Source: Flaccisagitta enflata (taxonomy: Eukaryota > Chaetognatha > Sagittoidea > Aphragmophora). From it: DNA of 64,000 nucleotides. A program made the position numbers and the translations under genes. The stretch is taken from NCBI GenBank assembly GCA_965153355.1, contig OZ231127.1, positions 37,944,001 to 38,008,000 on the forward strand, read 5' to 3'. This document shows positions 49,438-61,132 of this stretch, in pieces (positions within the stretch are counted from its first letter, which is position 1; each line of letters begins with the position of its first letter). The notes under the pieces were generated by a model. That model had not been told where the DNA came from. It did no database searches and saw only the letters and a list, made by a program, of their open reading frames with translations.

Positions 49438-49510
49438 CAAGAAAGATATAAAGGCAGAAAAAAGAAAGACAGAAAGGATAGAAAGACAGAAGGCAAAGAT
49501 AGAAAAAGAA
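49085..49510. repeat. (GAAA)n/(GACA)n purine-rich array
   Basis: Mixed AAAGAAAG and GACAGACA tetramers over 420 bases. Long frames here are repeat translations. Confidence 0.95.
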
Positions 49511-49549
49511 AGGAAGGGAAAAAACGATGTTGTCGCGGATATAGAAAAA

Positions 49550-49760
49550 GCTTGTTGCGTATTCAAGCAAGCTCGCTCAGTTTTGAGCAAGCTTGCGTAA
49601 ATTTAAGCGATCTAGCTTAACTTGAGCAAGAAACTTGCTTTTCGCCATACCTCACCCGAATTTACATTGCTCACAAAGTTTTCTGCCAGATTACTCATGT
49701 TTGCGCAAGCTCGCTCATTTATTGAGCAGATTCCCTCATCTCTGAGCGAGAACCGACGGC
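49550..49760. repeat. GAGCAAGCTCGCTCA-type short repeats
   Basis: Repeated GCTCGCTCA, TTGAGCAAGCT and GAGCGAG motifs resemble the GCTC-rich cores at 18770 and 14820. A 107-codon frame across it is not credible as a gene. Confidence 0.55.
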
Positions 49761-50353
49761 ATTGGTCTGCACCATCGAATTCCTTGAATCAAGACCTTTA
49801 CAACGATATGCTGGACATGATGATTTGTTTAATCTATCGTTTTTTACAAAAGAGAAAAAAAAATCACCATGATTTACGTCGCCCCACTATCTATGCTTCA
49901 ACATTTGTTGCATCGCACCACAACCATGAGGCGTCGAAAAAATGATATGCAACGTTAACACATGCACGCGATGCGCAAGAGTGCGCACAGTCCGATTTGG
50001 ATGCGGTTTTCGATTCTCGATTCCTGACTTGCTCACCTTGAATCTATCAATTTTGTGTACTTTTAGCTAAATTTTCAGAGCCTCAGTGTTAGATTAGGTA
50101 ACATGCTAACATCATTGCTCTGACCGAAGCCAGTAGAGAAATTTCGGGCCGTTTTTTTTTGCTTGATTATGATTCCCCCTGGAGGATATCGTTGATATAT
50201 CATATGTATGGGTTTCATCAAGCATTGTGCTTGCTTGATAAGCAAAAATCAAGGGCTGGAAGTCTGTCGCTTGCCCGAATTCGAAAACTGCGGACAATTT
50301 TTTTTATTACGCATCATGGCTCCCTATTTCCCTTACTACTTAATGATCTTTTT
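49761..50353. other. Unannotated stretch
   Basis: No feature is supported. Confidence 0.4.
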
Positions 50354-50555
50354 AGTTGCGGACACGCAACTCTATAAAAGGTTTTGTCCGTCCGTCGGTT
50401 GGTTGGTCGGTCCGTCATGGTGATCGAGTTGAAAATGAGCGTTTTCGATACTTTTTGTGTATGTTTGAGTGTTGGAGGTAGGTTGGGGTGTGAATAGGGC
50501 TTGGATGCCCCTGCCCACCCGTCCGCAACGATATTGTGACCCCGCGTCACTTGTT
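50354..50555 (+). mobile_element. Family A element, GTTGC and GTGAC hairpin variant
   Basis: AGTTGCGGACACGCAACT hairpin; TCTATAAAAGGTTTTGTCCG; GTCGGTTGG core; CCGTCCGCAACGATATT; terminal hairpin GTGAC-CCCGC-GTCAC then TTGTT. Sister of the copy at 10160. A second family A-like end (GGGGTAGCCTTGTATCC then ACTCTTGTT) follows at 50572-50596. Confidence 0.88.
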
Positions 50556-50989
50556 TATCACTGCCTCTACTGGGGTAGCCTTGTATCCACTCTTGTTATT
50601 TTTATATATTCATAAAATCATTGTTACTAATAAAACTTACATTGCGCTTTCATCAATTTTTAAAAAATAATAACTATTTTGTAAATTTAAAATATTTTTG
50701 CAATATCATTTTTTAATTTTTTTTTCATTTTCAAAAACTAATCTATAAAGAAAAACAACACTTCATCGAGCAACAAAAACACTTGAAATCAACCAAAAAC
50801 CGTTTTTCTTTCTCATTTATTTCTCTCATGCATATTTTTTTGTTTTTAACTCTATTTGTATCTTTGCCTCTTTTTGCCTTTTTTTGTTTTTAACTCTATT
50901 TGTATCTTTGCCTCTATTTCTCTCTTAATCTTTTCTTGTCTTTCTTTGTCTCTGTCATCTTTTTTTTTATTTGTTTATTTTTGTCTGAC

Positions 50990-51070
<81 letters not shown>
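50990..51070. repeat. (GTCT)n-(CT)n microsatellite
   Basis: About 8 GTCT, then about 24 CT. Confidence 0.95.
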
Positions 51071-51072
<2 letters not shown>

Positions 51073-51095
51073 ATTTTAAATTCCTCTTTGTTCCC

Positions 51096-51795
51096 TTTTG
51101 GGCAGCGGCCCCGAAGGGGACAATGTCCTGTAGAACACAGGGGGACTTTGGTTCGTTCGTGCGTGCGTGCGTGCGTCCCCCCCCCCCGCCTTGAGGCTCA
51201 AATCTCAGCCTCAAGACTCAAATCTCAGCCTCGAGGCTCAAATCTCAGCCTTGAGGCTCAAATCTCAGCCTCGAGGCTCAAATCTTAGCCTCGAGGCTCA
51301 AATCTCAGCCTCGAGGCTCAAATCTCAGCCTTGAAGCCCAAATCCCAGCCTTGAAGCCCAAATCCCAGCCTCAAGGCTCAGATCCCAGCCCCAAGGCTCA
51401 AATCCCTGCCTCAGGGCTCAAATCCCAGCCTCAAGGTTCAAATCACAGCCTCACGGCCTAGATCCCAGCCTCAAGGCTCAAATCTCAGCCCAAAGGCTCA
51501 AATCCCAGCCTCAAGGCTCAAATCACAGCCTCAAGTCTCAAATCCCAGCCTCAAGGCTCAAATCCTAGCCTCGAAGGCTCAAATCCTAACCTCGAAAGCT
51601 CAAATCCCGGCCTTGAGGCACAAATCCCAGCCTCAATAATGCACGGAAGAATGAACAAACGAACGAAAGTCCCCCTGTGTTCTACAGGACATCGTCCCCT
51701 TCGGGGCCGCTGCCCTGCTACGGATCACTTACAAACACCAACATACAAAGCAGGGCAACGGGTATCGCTGACCACATATTGCCCTTGGGCGACTA
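51096..51795 (-). mobile_element. Family B element, complete, largest copy
   Basis: Left end TTTTGGGCAGCGGCCCCGAA, GACAATGTCCTGTAGAACAC, about 22 units of AGCCTCAAGGCTCAAATCCC (51185-51635), the complementary arm GTTCTACAGGACATCGTCCC, then TATCGCTGACCACATATTGC and the terminal hairpin GCCC-TT-GGGC ending GACTAGT. It carries the GTCCTGTAGAACACAGGGGG subfamily arm. Confidence 0.88.
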
Positions 51796-51942
51796 GTTTA
51801 TCTTTTTCTGCATCAGGCCACATTTACATGAAAATTTTCACTTTGAAATTAGCTTAATAGTGAAAAAAATATTTTCTACATTAGGCCAATTTCTGATGAA
51901 GATATTTTCGCCATTAGGCGTTTTCGCCATTAGGAGATACAC

Positions 51943-51943
<1 letters not shown>

Positions 51944-52029
<86 letters not shown>

Positions 52030-52169
52030 GAGGAGGGTAACAGACAGCGACAGAGACCAAAAGACAGACTATAAACAGACAAAGAGATTATGGTTGTGAC
52101 AGAAACACTGAGGAGATCAGAACCAATTTGCAACTCCTCCTCAAACAAATGGGCGGGTAGATAAGGTGG

Positions 52170-52230
<61 letters not shown>
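51944..52230. repeat. (GA)n - 150-bp unit - (GA)n, copy 2
   Basis: GA tracts 51944-52027 and 52173-52230 flank the same 150-bp unit as 45191-45334, almost base for base (GAGGAGGGTAACAGACAGCG against GAGGGGGGTAACAGACAGCG). Confidence 0.92.
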
Positions 52231-52232
<2 letters not shown>

Positions 52233-52507
52233 AGGATATATATGTTGTTGAAAATTCAGTTTAAATTCTCCGTCGCAGACCTTTTTCCCTTCCCGTCTCA
52301 AAAGGGCTATCCCAGTTGCTCCTCGTAGAACATCGATTTATCCTTCAGAACAATCTCGGATTCTTCCTTTCCTTGTCTTCATTTCCTTTCTTTTCCTTTC
52401 CTCTCTTTCCTCTCTTTGCTTCTTTCTTTCTTTCCCACTTATTTGTCGCATGCTGTTATGATATAATCATGTAATTTTGTTGTTATATTTGTCGAGGCCA
52501 TACGGAG

Positions 52508-52839
52508 TAGGGTGACTGAAAGTATGGTCATATTCGAATCTGATCTCCCTCGCGGGAGAAATGAGTCCATTTCCATCAGAGGTAATAACCCTAAAATCTA
52601 GTGACAGTCAAATGAAATTTACCCCTGCCCGCCACCCCCTTCATTTCCCATAGAAAATGTACAAGAAGGATTTTTGCCTATCTTTTATATTTATAATGGG
52701 AAAGGAGTAGGGTGGCGGGCATGAGTAGACTTTATCTGATCATCACCAGATTTTAGAGCTATCATCTGTGATGAACATGGTCACATTTCTCCCGCGAGGA
52801 AAACAAGAGTCGGATTTGACCATCATTTAAGTCACCCTA
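52508..52839. mobile_element. hAT-like MITE with 8-bp target duplication
   Basis: Termini TAGGGTGACTGAA and TTAAGTCACCCTA. The long imperfect arms continue through ATCTCCCTCGCGGGAGAAAT / ATTTCTCCCGCGAGGAAAAC and TACCCCTGCCCGCCACCCC / GGGTGGCGGGCATGAGTAG. ATACGGAG flanks both sides exactly (52500-52507, 52840-52847). An 8-bp duplication and YAGGGTG ends are typical of hAT transposons. 332 bp, non-coding. A related fragment is near 30160-30235. Confidence 0.93.
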
Positions 52840-52847
52840 ATACGGAG

Positions 52848-53770
52848 CACGCGAATGCTACCATGTTACGCTTGTTTCTTTTCACTGACTCCAATGTATT
52901 ACACCTCTTTCCATTCAGTTGCTCTCTCATTCTTTCCTTAGTTCTCTGTTTTCTTCCTTCCCCAGATTATTTTCACTTAATCTTTTTTCTCAGTTTTTTT
53001 ATTGCATTCTCATGTTCTAACACCCTTCCTCCTCCTTTACATCACTTACTCTTTCATTTTTTCATCCTTTTGTTGCTTCTTCAGTCATCAACCATTTTCT
53101 TTCTCTCATCCATCCACTTTCCTCATGCAATGCTATCACCGTGGAACCCCGCCTCCATAACAACGCCTTTAACGGCGTCCCGCCCATATATGGCAAGATA
53201 CTTGTGTCCCAAAATAATTCAGGTGTTAGTATTCTTAAGATACCCCTGGTTAACAGCGGCCCCCCTTTTTAGGTCACATTTTTTTGATCCTTCATGTAAA
53301 TTCCCCTGTGAATTGTTATTTTCCGATGGTAAAGAGACTGGATGATGAAAAGATTGTGTATACTTTTTTTTTCTCTAAAAGCATAATATCATATTATAAT
53401 TCATATTGCATTTTAATTTCATATCAGCATTCGTCATTTTCATGCATATGATATTTTTTCATATCATGATAATACAAAAATATGATAATCAAACAAAAAA
53501 TATCAAGTTCCAAGATAACAGTCCCCGTCTTGATGGTCAAAAGACGAAAAGTTTCTGGTACTATCAAGACCGTTATGCCAAGGTCCCGCTAAAGTTCTGT
53601 CTCATTCCATTTCAATTTTCTTTCTTTTTTTTTCTTTTCTCTCTTTTCTTTCACTCACGCGCGCCGCCTTTCACAATCAGTGAATAACGCCGCGGCTTTT
53701 ATTTCGTTTCCTTTCTTTTCCTTCGACTCCGTTGGGTGAGAACTGAGAACCATTCTTGCTTACTTCAACC
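52848..53770. other. Unannotated stretch
   Basis: Pyrimidine-rich to about 53110, AT-rich around 53380-53480. A 160-codon frame (52863-53345) has biased composition and no recognisable domain. Confidence 0.4.
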
Positions 53771-53774
53771 ACCC

Positions 53775-53905
53775 AACCGCCGTACCGGCCGACCTGATGC
53801 CGCCATACCGGCCCACCCCGAGCCGCCATACCGGCCGACCCGAAGCCGCCATACCGGCCGACCCGAAGCCGCCACACACCGACTCCGACACAAACCGTCA
53901 CAAAC
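53775..53905. repeat. About 24-bp GC-rich minisatellite
   Basis: About five units of CCGCCATACCGGCCGACCCG-type sequence. Confidence 0.9.
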
Positions 53906-54353
53906 CGGCCGACTCATTTCTTTTTTACATAAAAGAGAATATTTTACACACACACACACCAACAAAAATAATCTCGCGCCTGCCTTTTTTTTGGGGGGGG
54001 GGGGGGGGAAGTCTGACTTTTAGGACTCTCTTTTAGAAGTTTTTTCGTCAATTCATGTTTGTGGACACGCATCGCTTTAAAAAGATTGTTGGTTGTTGAA
54101 CATAAGTACCTTGATTAAACTCGATTAGGAAAATGTAAAGAGACTACAGAATGGAAGTTAGGCAGATTATGTTTCATGAAAATAAAGCGCTACCTGAGGA
54201 GTTTATCGACAAAAAACTTTGAGCGTCGAGCCATCCATAATCGATGGCATTGCACCCTTACCACATCCTTTGAACTTTTTTGGTGATATTGTAGCCATGA
54301 AAAAAATGGGTGTGGTACAGAGTGTTTGTGAAATCAATGATTAAAGAAGCAGA

Positions 54354-54400
<47 letters not shown>

Positions 54401-54405
54401 TATAC

Positions 54406-54474
<69 letters not shown>

Positions 54475-54512
54475 GACAGACAAACAGACAGACAGGCAGA
54501 CAGATAGAACAG
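54354..54512. repeat. (GA)n and (GACA)n tracts
   Basis: Two GA runs separated by TATATACATACA, then GACA tetramers. Confidence 0.93.
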
Positions 54513-55358
54513 AGACAAAGACAGACACCACTATCTTTAGACAGACAGATAGAAAGCCAGGCAGACAAACTGACTGACCGACAGACACAGTCCAAGTGAC
54601 CGAAAGTTACTTTTCATTGCAGGTTGTGACGAAATATTGCTGAGGTAAAATGAAACAGGATGCTGTACATAGACACCCAATTCCAAATACGCAGACTAAG
54701 ACAGTGGAAAACAAGGATCCCGACTTGGAACGCATACTTATTTGATCCAACTCCCAAGGCCAAGAAAACAACCGGGTTTTCGTTCAACGCCTGTTTTTCT
54801 CCCTTCCCTTCCTCCTTTCCTGCACATGAATTCCGTCTATTCACGGTCTTTGACTCGTGTGGGTTTTCATTCGCCGGTTATATATAACTTATACATGGAA
54901 ATCTCTTTATGCTTCGTCTAGCACGACTGAGCTGCTGCTATATTCATAAGTGGAGGGAAGGAACCAAAAAGCTGACGGAACTCTTTTCTCAGTATTTAGG
55001 CGATGGAGCATGGAGTGCTTACGCTTTCAATTGCAGAATTTCTGTGAAGATGGAAATATCTCAATAGTAAACAATTGTTCATGCTTGATGAAGGAGGAAG
55101 ATTCGTGGAAATACATTTTACGCCTGGATGTGTAGAAACATCTTGGGCCCCCACAACCCCCTCACTGGGCCCCTTGTTGACGCCCCTATTAATTGCTGGG
55201 CCTTCATCCCTGGGCTTCTATTGGTAGGCCCTGTTTCTGCGCCTCCATCATCCCGTCTTTGAAGCTAAGCTTATGATCACCAGACCAGCAGACCTTAATC
55301 ACAGACCCTTTCCAGTGTGAAAGCCCTCCAAAGTCTTGAGGAAAAGAAACAAGTTTTT
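54513..55358. other. Unannotated stretch
   Basis: No feature is supported. Confidence 0.4.
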
Positions 55359-55469
55359 AGGTGCGACAAAGCACCTCTATAACTGGCTGTGTCCGTCGGT
55401 CTGTCGGTTGGTTGGTCGGATAACGCATTCGTTCGACGATCGCACCTTATTGGCCTTCTTGGCCTTGTT
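55359..55469 (+). mobile_element. Family A element, compact GGTGC variant
   Basis: Hairpin AGGTGC-GACAAA-GCACCT, TCTATAACTGGCTGTGTCCG, a GTCGGTTGG core, GATCGCACCTTATT (echo of the left stem), and terminal hairpin GGCC-TTCTT-GGCC then TTGTT. At 111 bp it is the shortest complete copy and the clearest case of changed but paired hairpins. Confidence 0.88.
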
Positions 55470-55627
55470 TGACATATATTCGCCTAGGGCCCTTGAGAGT
55501 TTAACATGCAAAAATCATTTAGAGCTCAAGCTTGAAATTTAAGAAATGAATTTGCCCTGCTTAAATCAACATTAAAAACTCTTTATCTTTTAGACTCATC
55601 ATATCAGTTTATATATTTCTGAATTTT

Positions 55628-55748
55628 AGTCGCGTGCACGCGACTCTACAACCCGATCTGTCCGTCTGTCGGTTGGTTGGTCTGTCGGTCCGTCACTACG
55701 CTGAGGAGAATACACTTTTTTTTCATGCAGGGACCCAGAGGAGGGCCC
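55628..55748 (+). mobile_element. Family A left part interrupted by a foldback
   Basis: The palindrome AGTCGCGTGCACGCGACT, GTCTGTCGGTTGGTTGG core, then AGGAGAATACAC...GAGGAGGGCCCAGA, shared in inverted orientation with 57880-57935. Confidence 0.75.
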
Positions 55749-56230
55749 AGATTTTTTTATTTTGATGTAACTAATGTATTCTAAAAATTTCAGGACCATA
55801 GCCAATCTTAAACATTCATCATATTGCACCTGAAAAATAGTTCATCCTTAAGTGGGCCAAAATTTCAAAATCATTTTTCCTTAAATCTGATGCCAGATTC
55901 AGATTCCTCGTAAAAAGTTATGTTAGATAGTATATTTTCTGTACTCTTACTTTTGCTGTTAAAATGCAAAACCCTCAAAAAATATATTTTTAAAAACAGT
56001 TCTTTTATTTTTCAGTTTAAAAACAATATTTTGAAAAAGAAAATATAGTATCTGACATAATCTCTTACAAGGAATTTAACTCTGGCATCCGTTTTGAGGA
56101 AAAATGATTTTGAAATTTTGGACCCTATATGATAAGAGTCATTTTTCATGGGTAATATGATGAATGTTCAAGAACATCTATGGTCCTGAAATTTTTAGAA
56201 TACATTAGTTACATCAAAATAAAAAAATCT
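55749..56230. mobile_element. 482-bp foldback element
   Basis: Arms AGATTTTTTTATTTTGATGT and inverted partner, continuing through TTCTAAAAATTTCAGGACCA and CAAAATTTCAAAATCATTTT with few mismatches, around a centre near 55990. Non-coding. Confidence 0.85.
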
Positions 56231-56290
56231 TAAAAAGAGTATGGTCTCACATCGTCAAATGCATACACAACGATGTTGTTGAACAGCCGC

Positions 56291-56868
56291 TGCTGGAAAC
56301 GATGTTGTTAACGGCAGTTAAACGGCGCACAAACGTATGCAGAACAACGGGGCGCTGTCAACGCGTTGTCAAACGGGCGTTGTCAAACGGCGTTGTCAAA
56401 CGGCGTTGTCAAACGGCGTTGCAACGGCGTTGTCAAACGGCGTTGTCAACGGCGTTGTCAACGGCGTTGTCAAACGGCGTTGTCAAACGCGCTGTCAACG
56501 GCGTTGTCAAAACGGGCGTACGGCGCCACAAACGGCGTTGTCAAACGGCGCTTGTCAAACGCGTTGTCAAACGGCGCTGTCAAACGGCGTTGTCAAACGG
56601 CGCTGTCATAACGCGCTGTCATGCCGCTGTCATACGCGCTTGTCAACGGCTGTCATACGGTGTTGTCAAACGCGCTCAACGGACAAACGGCGTTGCCAAA
56701 CGCCGCAACGGCAACAACGCCGCATTAAACGCCGCAACGCCGTTGTCAAACGCCGTTGTCAACGCCGTTGTCAAACGCCGTTGTCAAACGGCGCTGTCAA
56801 ACGGCGATGTCAAACGGCGTTGTCAAACGGCGTTGTCAAACGGCGTTGTCAAACGGCGTTGTCAAATG
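56291..56868. repeat. 13-bp minisatellite AACGGCGTTGTCA
   Basis: About 40 units with indel variants (11-16 bases). Each unit contains the palindrome AACGGCGTT. GC-rich between AT-rich neighbours. The 200-codon frames here are repeat translations. Confidence 0.95.
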
Positions 56869-57690
56869 GCGGTTTGGCCAGTCTGGCCAGTTAGCATGCT
56901 ATAATCTTTACAAATCAAATACATATGTTGAGTCCTTCTATTTAGAGACTACATACCAAGTTTTAACCAAATTGGTTGAAAAATGCCAAAGTTATGCACG
57001 TTTTTCACTTTTAGGCTAGTGGGCGGGTTGGGTGGTAGGCTGGTTTGGCCGGTTAGCATTCTAAAATCTTTACAATTCAAATACATATGTTGAGTTCTTC
57101 CATTCAGGGACTACATACCAAATTTTAACCAAATTGGTAGAAAAATGCCGAAGTTGTGCATGTTTTTCACTATTAGGCTGGTAGGCTGGTTGGGTGGTAG
57201 GCCGGTTTGGCCGGTTAGCATGCTAAAATCTTTACAAATCAAATACATATGTTGAGTCCTTCCATTTAGACACTACATACCAAGTTTTAACCAAATCGGT
57301 TGAAAAATGCCAAAGTTTTTCACTTTTAGGCTGGTTGGGTGGTAGGCCGGTTTGGCCAGTTAGCATGCTAAAATCTTTACGAATAGAATACATATGTTGA
57401 GTCCTTCCATTTAGAGACTACATACCAAGTTTTAACCAAATTGGTTAAAAAATGCCAAAGTTATGCACGTTTTTCACTTTTAGGCTAGTAGGCTGGTCGG
57501 GTGGTAGGCCTGTTTGGCCGGTTAGCATGCTAAAATCTTTACAATTCAAATACATATGTTGAGTTCTTCCATTTAGGGACTACATACCAAATTTTAACCA
57601 AATCGGTAGAAAAATGCCGAAGTTATGCACGTTTTTCACTTTTAGGCTGGTAGGCTGGTTGGGCCGGTTGGGTGGGTCGGATCATAACAT
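56869..57690. repeat. 162-bp satellite, five units
   Basis: TTAGCATGCTAAAATCTTTA starts recur at 56891, 57053, 57215, 57360 and 57522 (spacings 162, 162, 145, 162). Units contain ACTACATACCAAGTTTTAAC and end with GGTGGTAGGCCGGTTTGGCC-type sequence. Confidence 0.95.
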
Positions 57691-57795
57691 TGACATAGGC
57701 TGCAAAGCGGCTTACCCTCATACAACTTCCCTCCAAATATGAAGCAAATCGGTCAAGGCGTTCAAAAGTTAGCCCATTTTTAAAAGTGTGGACAA

Positions 57796-57822
57796 CGACA
57801 ACGACGACGACGACGACGACGA
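57796..57822. repeat. Short (GAC)n tract
   Basis: GACAACGACGACGACGACGA type, about nine triplets. Confidence 0.9.
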
Positions 57823-57844
57823 CACCCACCCGCCTCGAATTATA

Positions 57845-57992
57845 GTCCGCGTCGGAATGGTATTCCGTCGCGGACAAAAATCTGGGCCCTCCTCTGCGTC
57901 TCAGCATGAAAAGAAGTATATTCTCCTTAGCTTTCTTTAGCCGCCCCTGCCCACCCGCAAGCGACTAAGGAAGCCGTGTATCTGGCCTTGTT
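57845..57992 (+). mobile_element. Composite family A right end with 31-bp hairpin
   Basis: A near-perfect inverted repeat, GTCCGCGTCGGAAT-GGT-ATTCCGTCGCGGAC (57845-57875). Then the block shared with 55690-55750, then CACCCGCAAGCGACTAAGGA and the right end GCCGTGTATCTGGCCTTGTT. Confidence 0.7.
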
Positions 57993-58144
57993 TTTTTTTC
58001 AACTTTCCCTGGCTCTTGCGTGGGACCCCTTGGGACCGGGCCCCCCCCCCCCCCCCCACAGTTGTGGGGGGTGTTCCCCCTCTGCAAATATCTGATTATA
58101 CATATTGCATACTATTGTACAGACGTAATAAGAATGAAATAGAA

Positions 58145-58145
58145 G

Positions 58146-58204
<59 letters not shown>

Positions 58205-58456
58205 GAGGAAGAAAGAAACCCATACAGAAAAACAAACAAACAAACACAGGAAGAGAGAAGAGAAAAAGGAGATTAGGAAAGGAAAAAATGAATGAATGAA
58301 TGAATGAATGAACGAATGAATGAATGAATGAATGAATGAATGAATGCTTGAATGAATGAATGCTTGAATGCTTGAATGAGTGAATGCTTGAATGAATGAA
58401 TGAATGAATGAATGAATGAATGAATGAATGAATGAATGAATGAATGAATGAATGAA
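58145..58456. repeat. (GAAA)n and (GAAT)n arrays
   Basis: GAAA to about 58205; GAAT from 58288 with GCTTGAAT variants. A run of about 17 C precedes (58041-58057). Confidence 0.95.
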
Positions 58457-58615
58457 TATCTTTTGGCAGTCACTTTAAGAATCTTTCAAGCGACCCTCAT
58501 TTGACCCGATTTCCATTTGGGTCCTGATAAGATGGGGTCAAATATTCATTCCAGGAAGTGAGGGGAAAAAAACTCGACCTCTCCTCTTTTTTTTCTTGAT
58601 GGGGACTTCTTCAGT

Positions 58616-58682
58616 TTGTTTGTTTGTTTGTTTGTTTGTTTGTTTGTTTGTTTGTTTGTTTGTTTGTTTGTTTGTTTGTTTG
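58616..58682. repeat. (GTTT)n microsatellite
   Basis: About 16 pure tetramers. Confidence 0.97.
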
Positions 58683-58823
58683 GGTTTTTTTTCTTCGTTG
58701 GGGCGTGCAAATTCTCTGTAACATGTAATATTGTCACAAAAGGGTACAGATACCCTTCGGTTACCTATGAAGACCAATGATTACTTTTGATGACGCTGGA
58801 TTTCGAAAATATGTTGGAGGGAC

Positions 58824-58995
58824 AAACCGACCGACAGACAGAGTGACCAACCGTCCGACCGACGCACCGACAAAAAGGCGTAAACTCTTCTCTAAGTGTA
58901 AAAGGAAACCACAAGTGGATCGTCAAAGTAAACTTTCTCTCTACGAAATTCATGGTCGGAAACTTTACAAACCCTGAAGCGACTAGCGAGGCTTT
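58824..58995. mobile_element. Degenerate family A-like segment
   Basis: ACCGACCGACAGACAGAG and ACCGTCCGACCGACGCACCG core. GAAGCGACTAGCGAGGC near the right resembles a hairpin end. Confidence 0.4.
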
Positions 58996-59024
58996 TATGC
59001 AAACAAGCAATTCTTAATGAGCTA

Positions 59025-59100
59025 CCTCCCGTCACTCATCACTCGTCACCCGTCAGTTATCACTCCTTACGCGTCACTCGTCATTCGTCACTCCGAAATG
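59025..59100. repeat. CGTCACTC short tandem repeat
   Basis: About nine imperfect octamers (CGTCACTC, CGTCACCC, CGTCATTC). Confidence 0.85.
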
Positions 59101-59980
59101 AGCTCCTACTGAGAAATTTTTACCCAGAAAAAAAAGAAAGGAAAAATTATTTAAATATGCAAACATCTTCCGGCTAAACCTTCATGAGCAGAAACCAAAG
59201 TCAGGCGCGAAATCCTCTTTGAACATCTACTTAACTCCCGATTTGCAAATTGCCAAAGGAACCAAAATTTTAAATCCGAAAGTATTCCACTTGGAAAAAA
59301 TTCTGTTCATAACATCTTCAAAAAATGAAAAAGAAAGAAAAAGATACCGACAAGCGGCTGATTACCCAAATGAGATTCTGTAATTTACTAAAATGGTGGT
59401 AGAATTAGTTATGGTTGATGCTTCAAGATGATGATCTGGATAGATGAATTTGGGGGGTTGTTTAGGTGGTTTGGATTGTCAACGTGTGGAGATGGTTGAT
59501 AAACTTCTTAGATGAGCGGATTGAATGGGTTTTGTGGGTGATTTACGCGTGGTTACAAGTAAAGATAACTTGGCCAAAACGAGTAAATATGCCTCCTCTA
59601 CGAAATAGTTGGACAACGTTAGGTTCATCATTAAGAGTTAGTTGTTTAGATGACAATGAAAGCAAGACTTTCCTTTCATTCCAGCGAGACTTTCCGTTCA
59701 TTTGTCCTTCATGTGCTGTGATAATGTTCTTAATGGTTTGCTTTTTGGATGTGAGGTTTCTTTTTTTATTTCATGTCTTCCTCGTTTCTTTCTTCCTTCT
59801 CAGCGCAGTCTTGGCACCGGATTTCTCAAGCGTTTCGTTTTGGTTTTGGATCTGTTTGCCTCCTTACTTTCGTCGGTATCTGGCTCCGATTCAGTCACTT
59901 TCTTATGTTATTTTTAGACGCGTGCACGCACTTCTAGTCAAAAGTTCGTTGTTTTGTTAGGCGGGTGGTCCGTGTTTTTT

Positions 59981-60265
<285 letters not shown>

Positions 60266-60514
60266 GTCTCTGTCTTTCTCTTTTTTCCTTTTTTTCTTTC
60301 GTTATTTGTAATAAAAAACTATTGGCCGTCATTTTTGTCCTGTTGTTTCCTGCTCAAACTTCATCAACTTCAACGTCAACGTTAACGACTTTTCAAAAGT
60401 TAGTGAATTGGTCGATTGTTATGTTTTGAAAATTTTGTCGTTTCTATTTTTCCACTACCGACAAATTGTCAACTGCCGACAACTGCCATTTGCCTCTGCC
60501 TTTTGATGTTTTTA

Positions 60515-60770
60515 AGTCGCTTGCTAAGCGACTTTATAGGAGGGTGTTTCCCTTGGTTTGTCGGTTGGTGGGTAACGAAAAATTCTGGATTACGCTAAAT
60601 CTGCTTAAATAATGACTTTTGTGTATGACGGCTCCTGCCCAGCCTCATTACAGCCCCCGCCTAATCCATTCTCTGCTCCTGCCCAACCGCATTTTTGTCC
60701 CTGCCCAACCGCATTACTGCCCCTGCCTACCCGCTAGCGACTTCTTATTGGCCGTGTATCGGGCCTTGTT
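60515..60770 (+). mobile_element. Family A element, AAGCGACT variant
   Basis: Hairpin AGTCGC-TTGCTA-AGCGACT. Four CCTGCCCA-type repeats. CGCTAGCGACTTC near the right, complementary to the left stem. Terminal GGCCGTGTATCGGGCC then TTGTT. Counterpart of 29561. Confidence 0.87.
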
Positions 60771-61130
60771 TTTCTATTCAAGGTCATGTCCATCCGTACG
60801 CATTTTTGTAAGTAATGGTTATTCTTACGTTATTTAGATTCGAGTTTTTATGTCACCCGATTTTGTTTTCAGTCTTTTTTCCGCAAAAAAAATAAGTGTC
60901 ATTGTGTTAAGTGGTAACTGTTCGAGTCTCCATTTGACAGTGGTTTGGGACAAAAGAGATAATCCGAACCCACCCTCAAATCGTCCAAAATCACCCTCAA
61001 CGTCAAAAGCCTCCCTCTAATTGAAAGGTGTTTTAAGAGACACAGAGCAAAAGATGTAATCCTTACCCACCCTCAGACCGACCAAAATCACCCTCAAAAG
61101 CTTTCATCTTTCAATGACTAAATGACACTC
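60771..61130. other. Intron sequence with a short duplication
   Basis: Two related segments, near 60945-61000 and 61047-61100, share CACCCTCARA...CGWCCAAAATCACCCTCAA-like text. No gene. Confidence 0.5.
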
Positions 61131-61132
61131 AC

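Noticed and set aside
52530-52550. TTCGAATC, resembling a tRNA B box
   Set aside because: No matching A box or cloverleaf; the sequence is part of the hAT-like MITE arm.
56302-56904. 200- and 185-residue arginine/asparagine-rich frames
   Set aside because: Consequence of the 13-bp minisatellite; unit length not a multiple of three lets every frame stay open.
59466-59960. 164-residue hydrophobic frame on the plus strand
   Set aside because: Tryptophan- and phenylalanine-rich with no recognisable domain, antisense in the TRIC intron and ending in a repeat. Not convincing as a gene.
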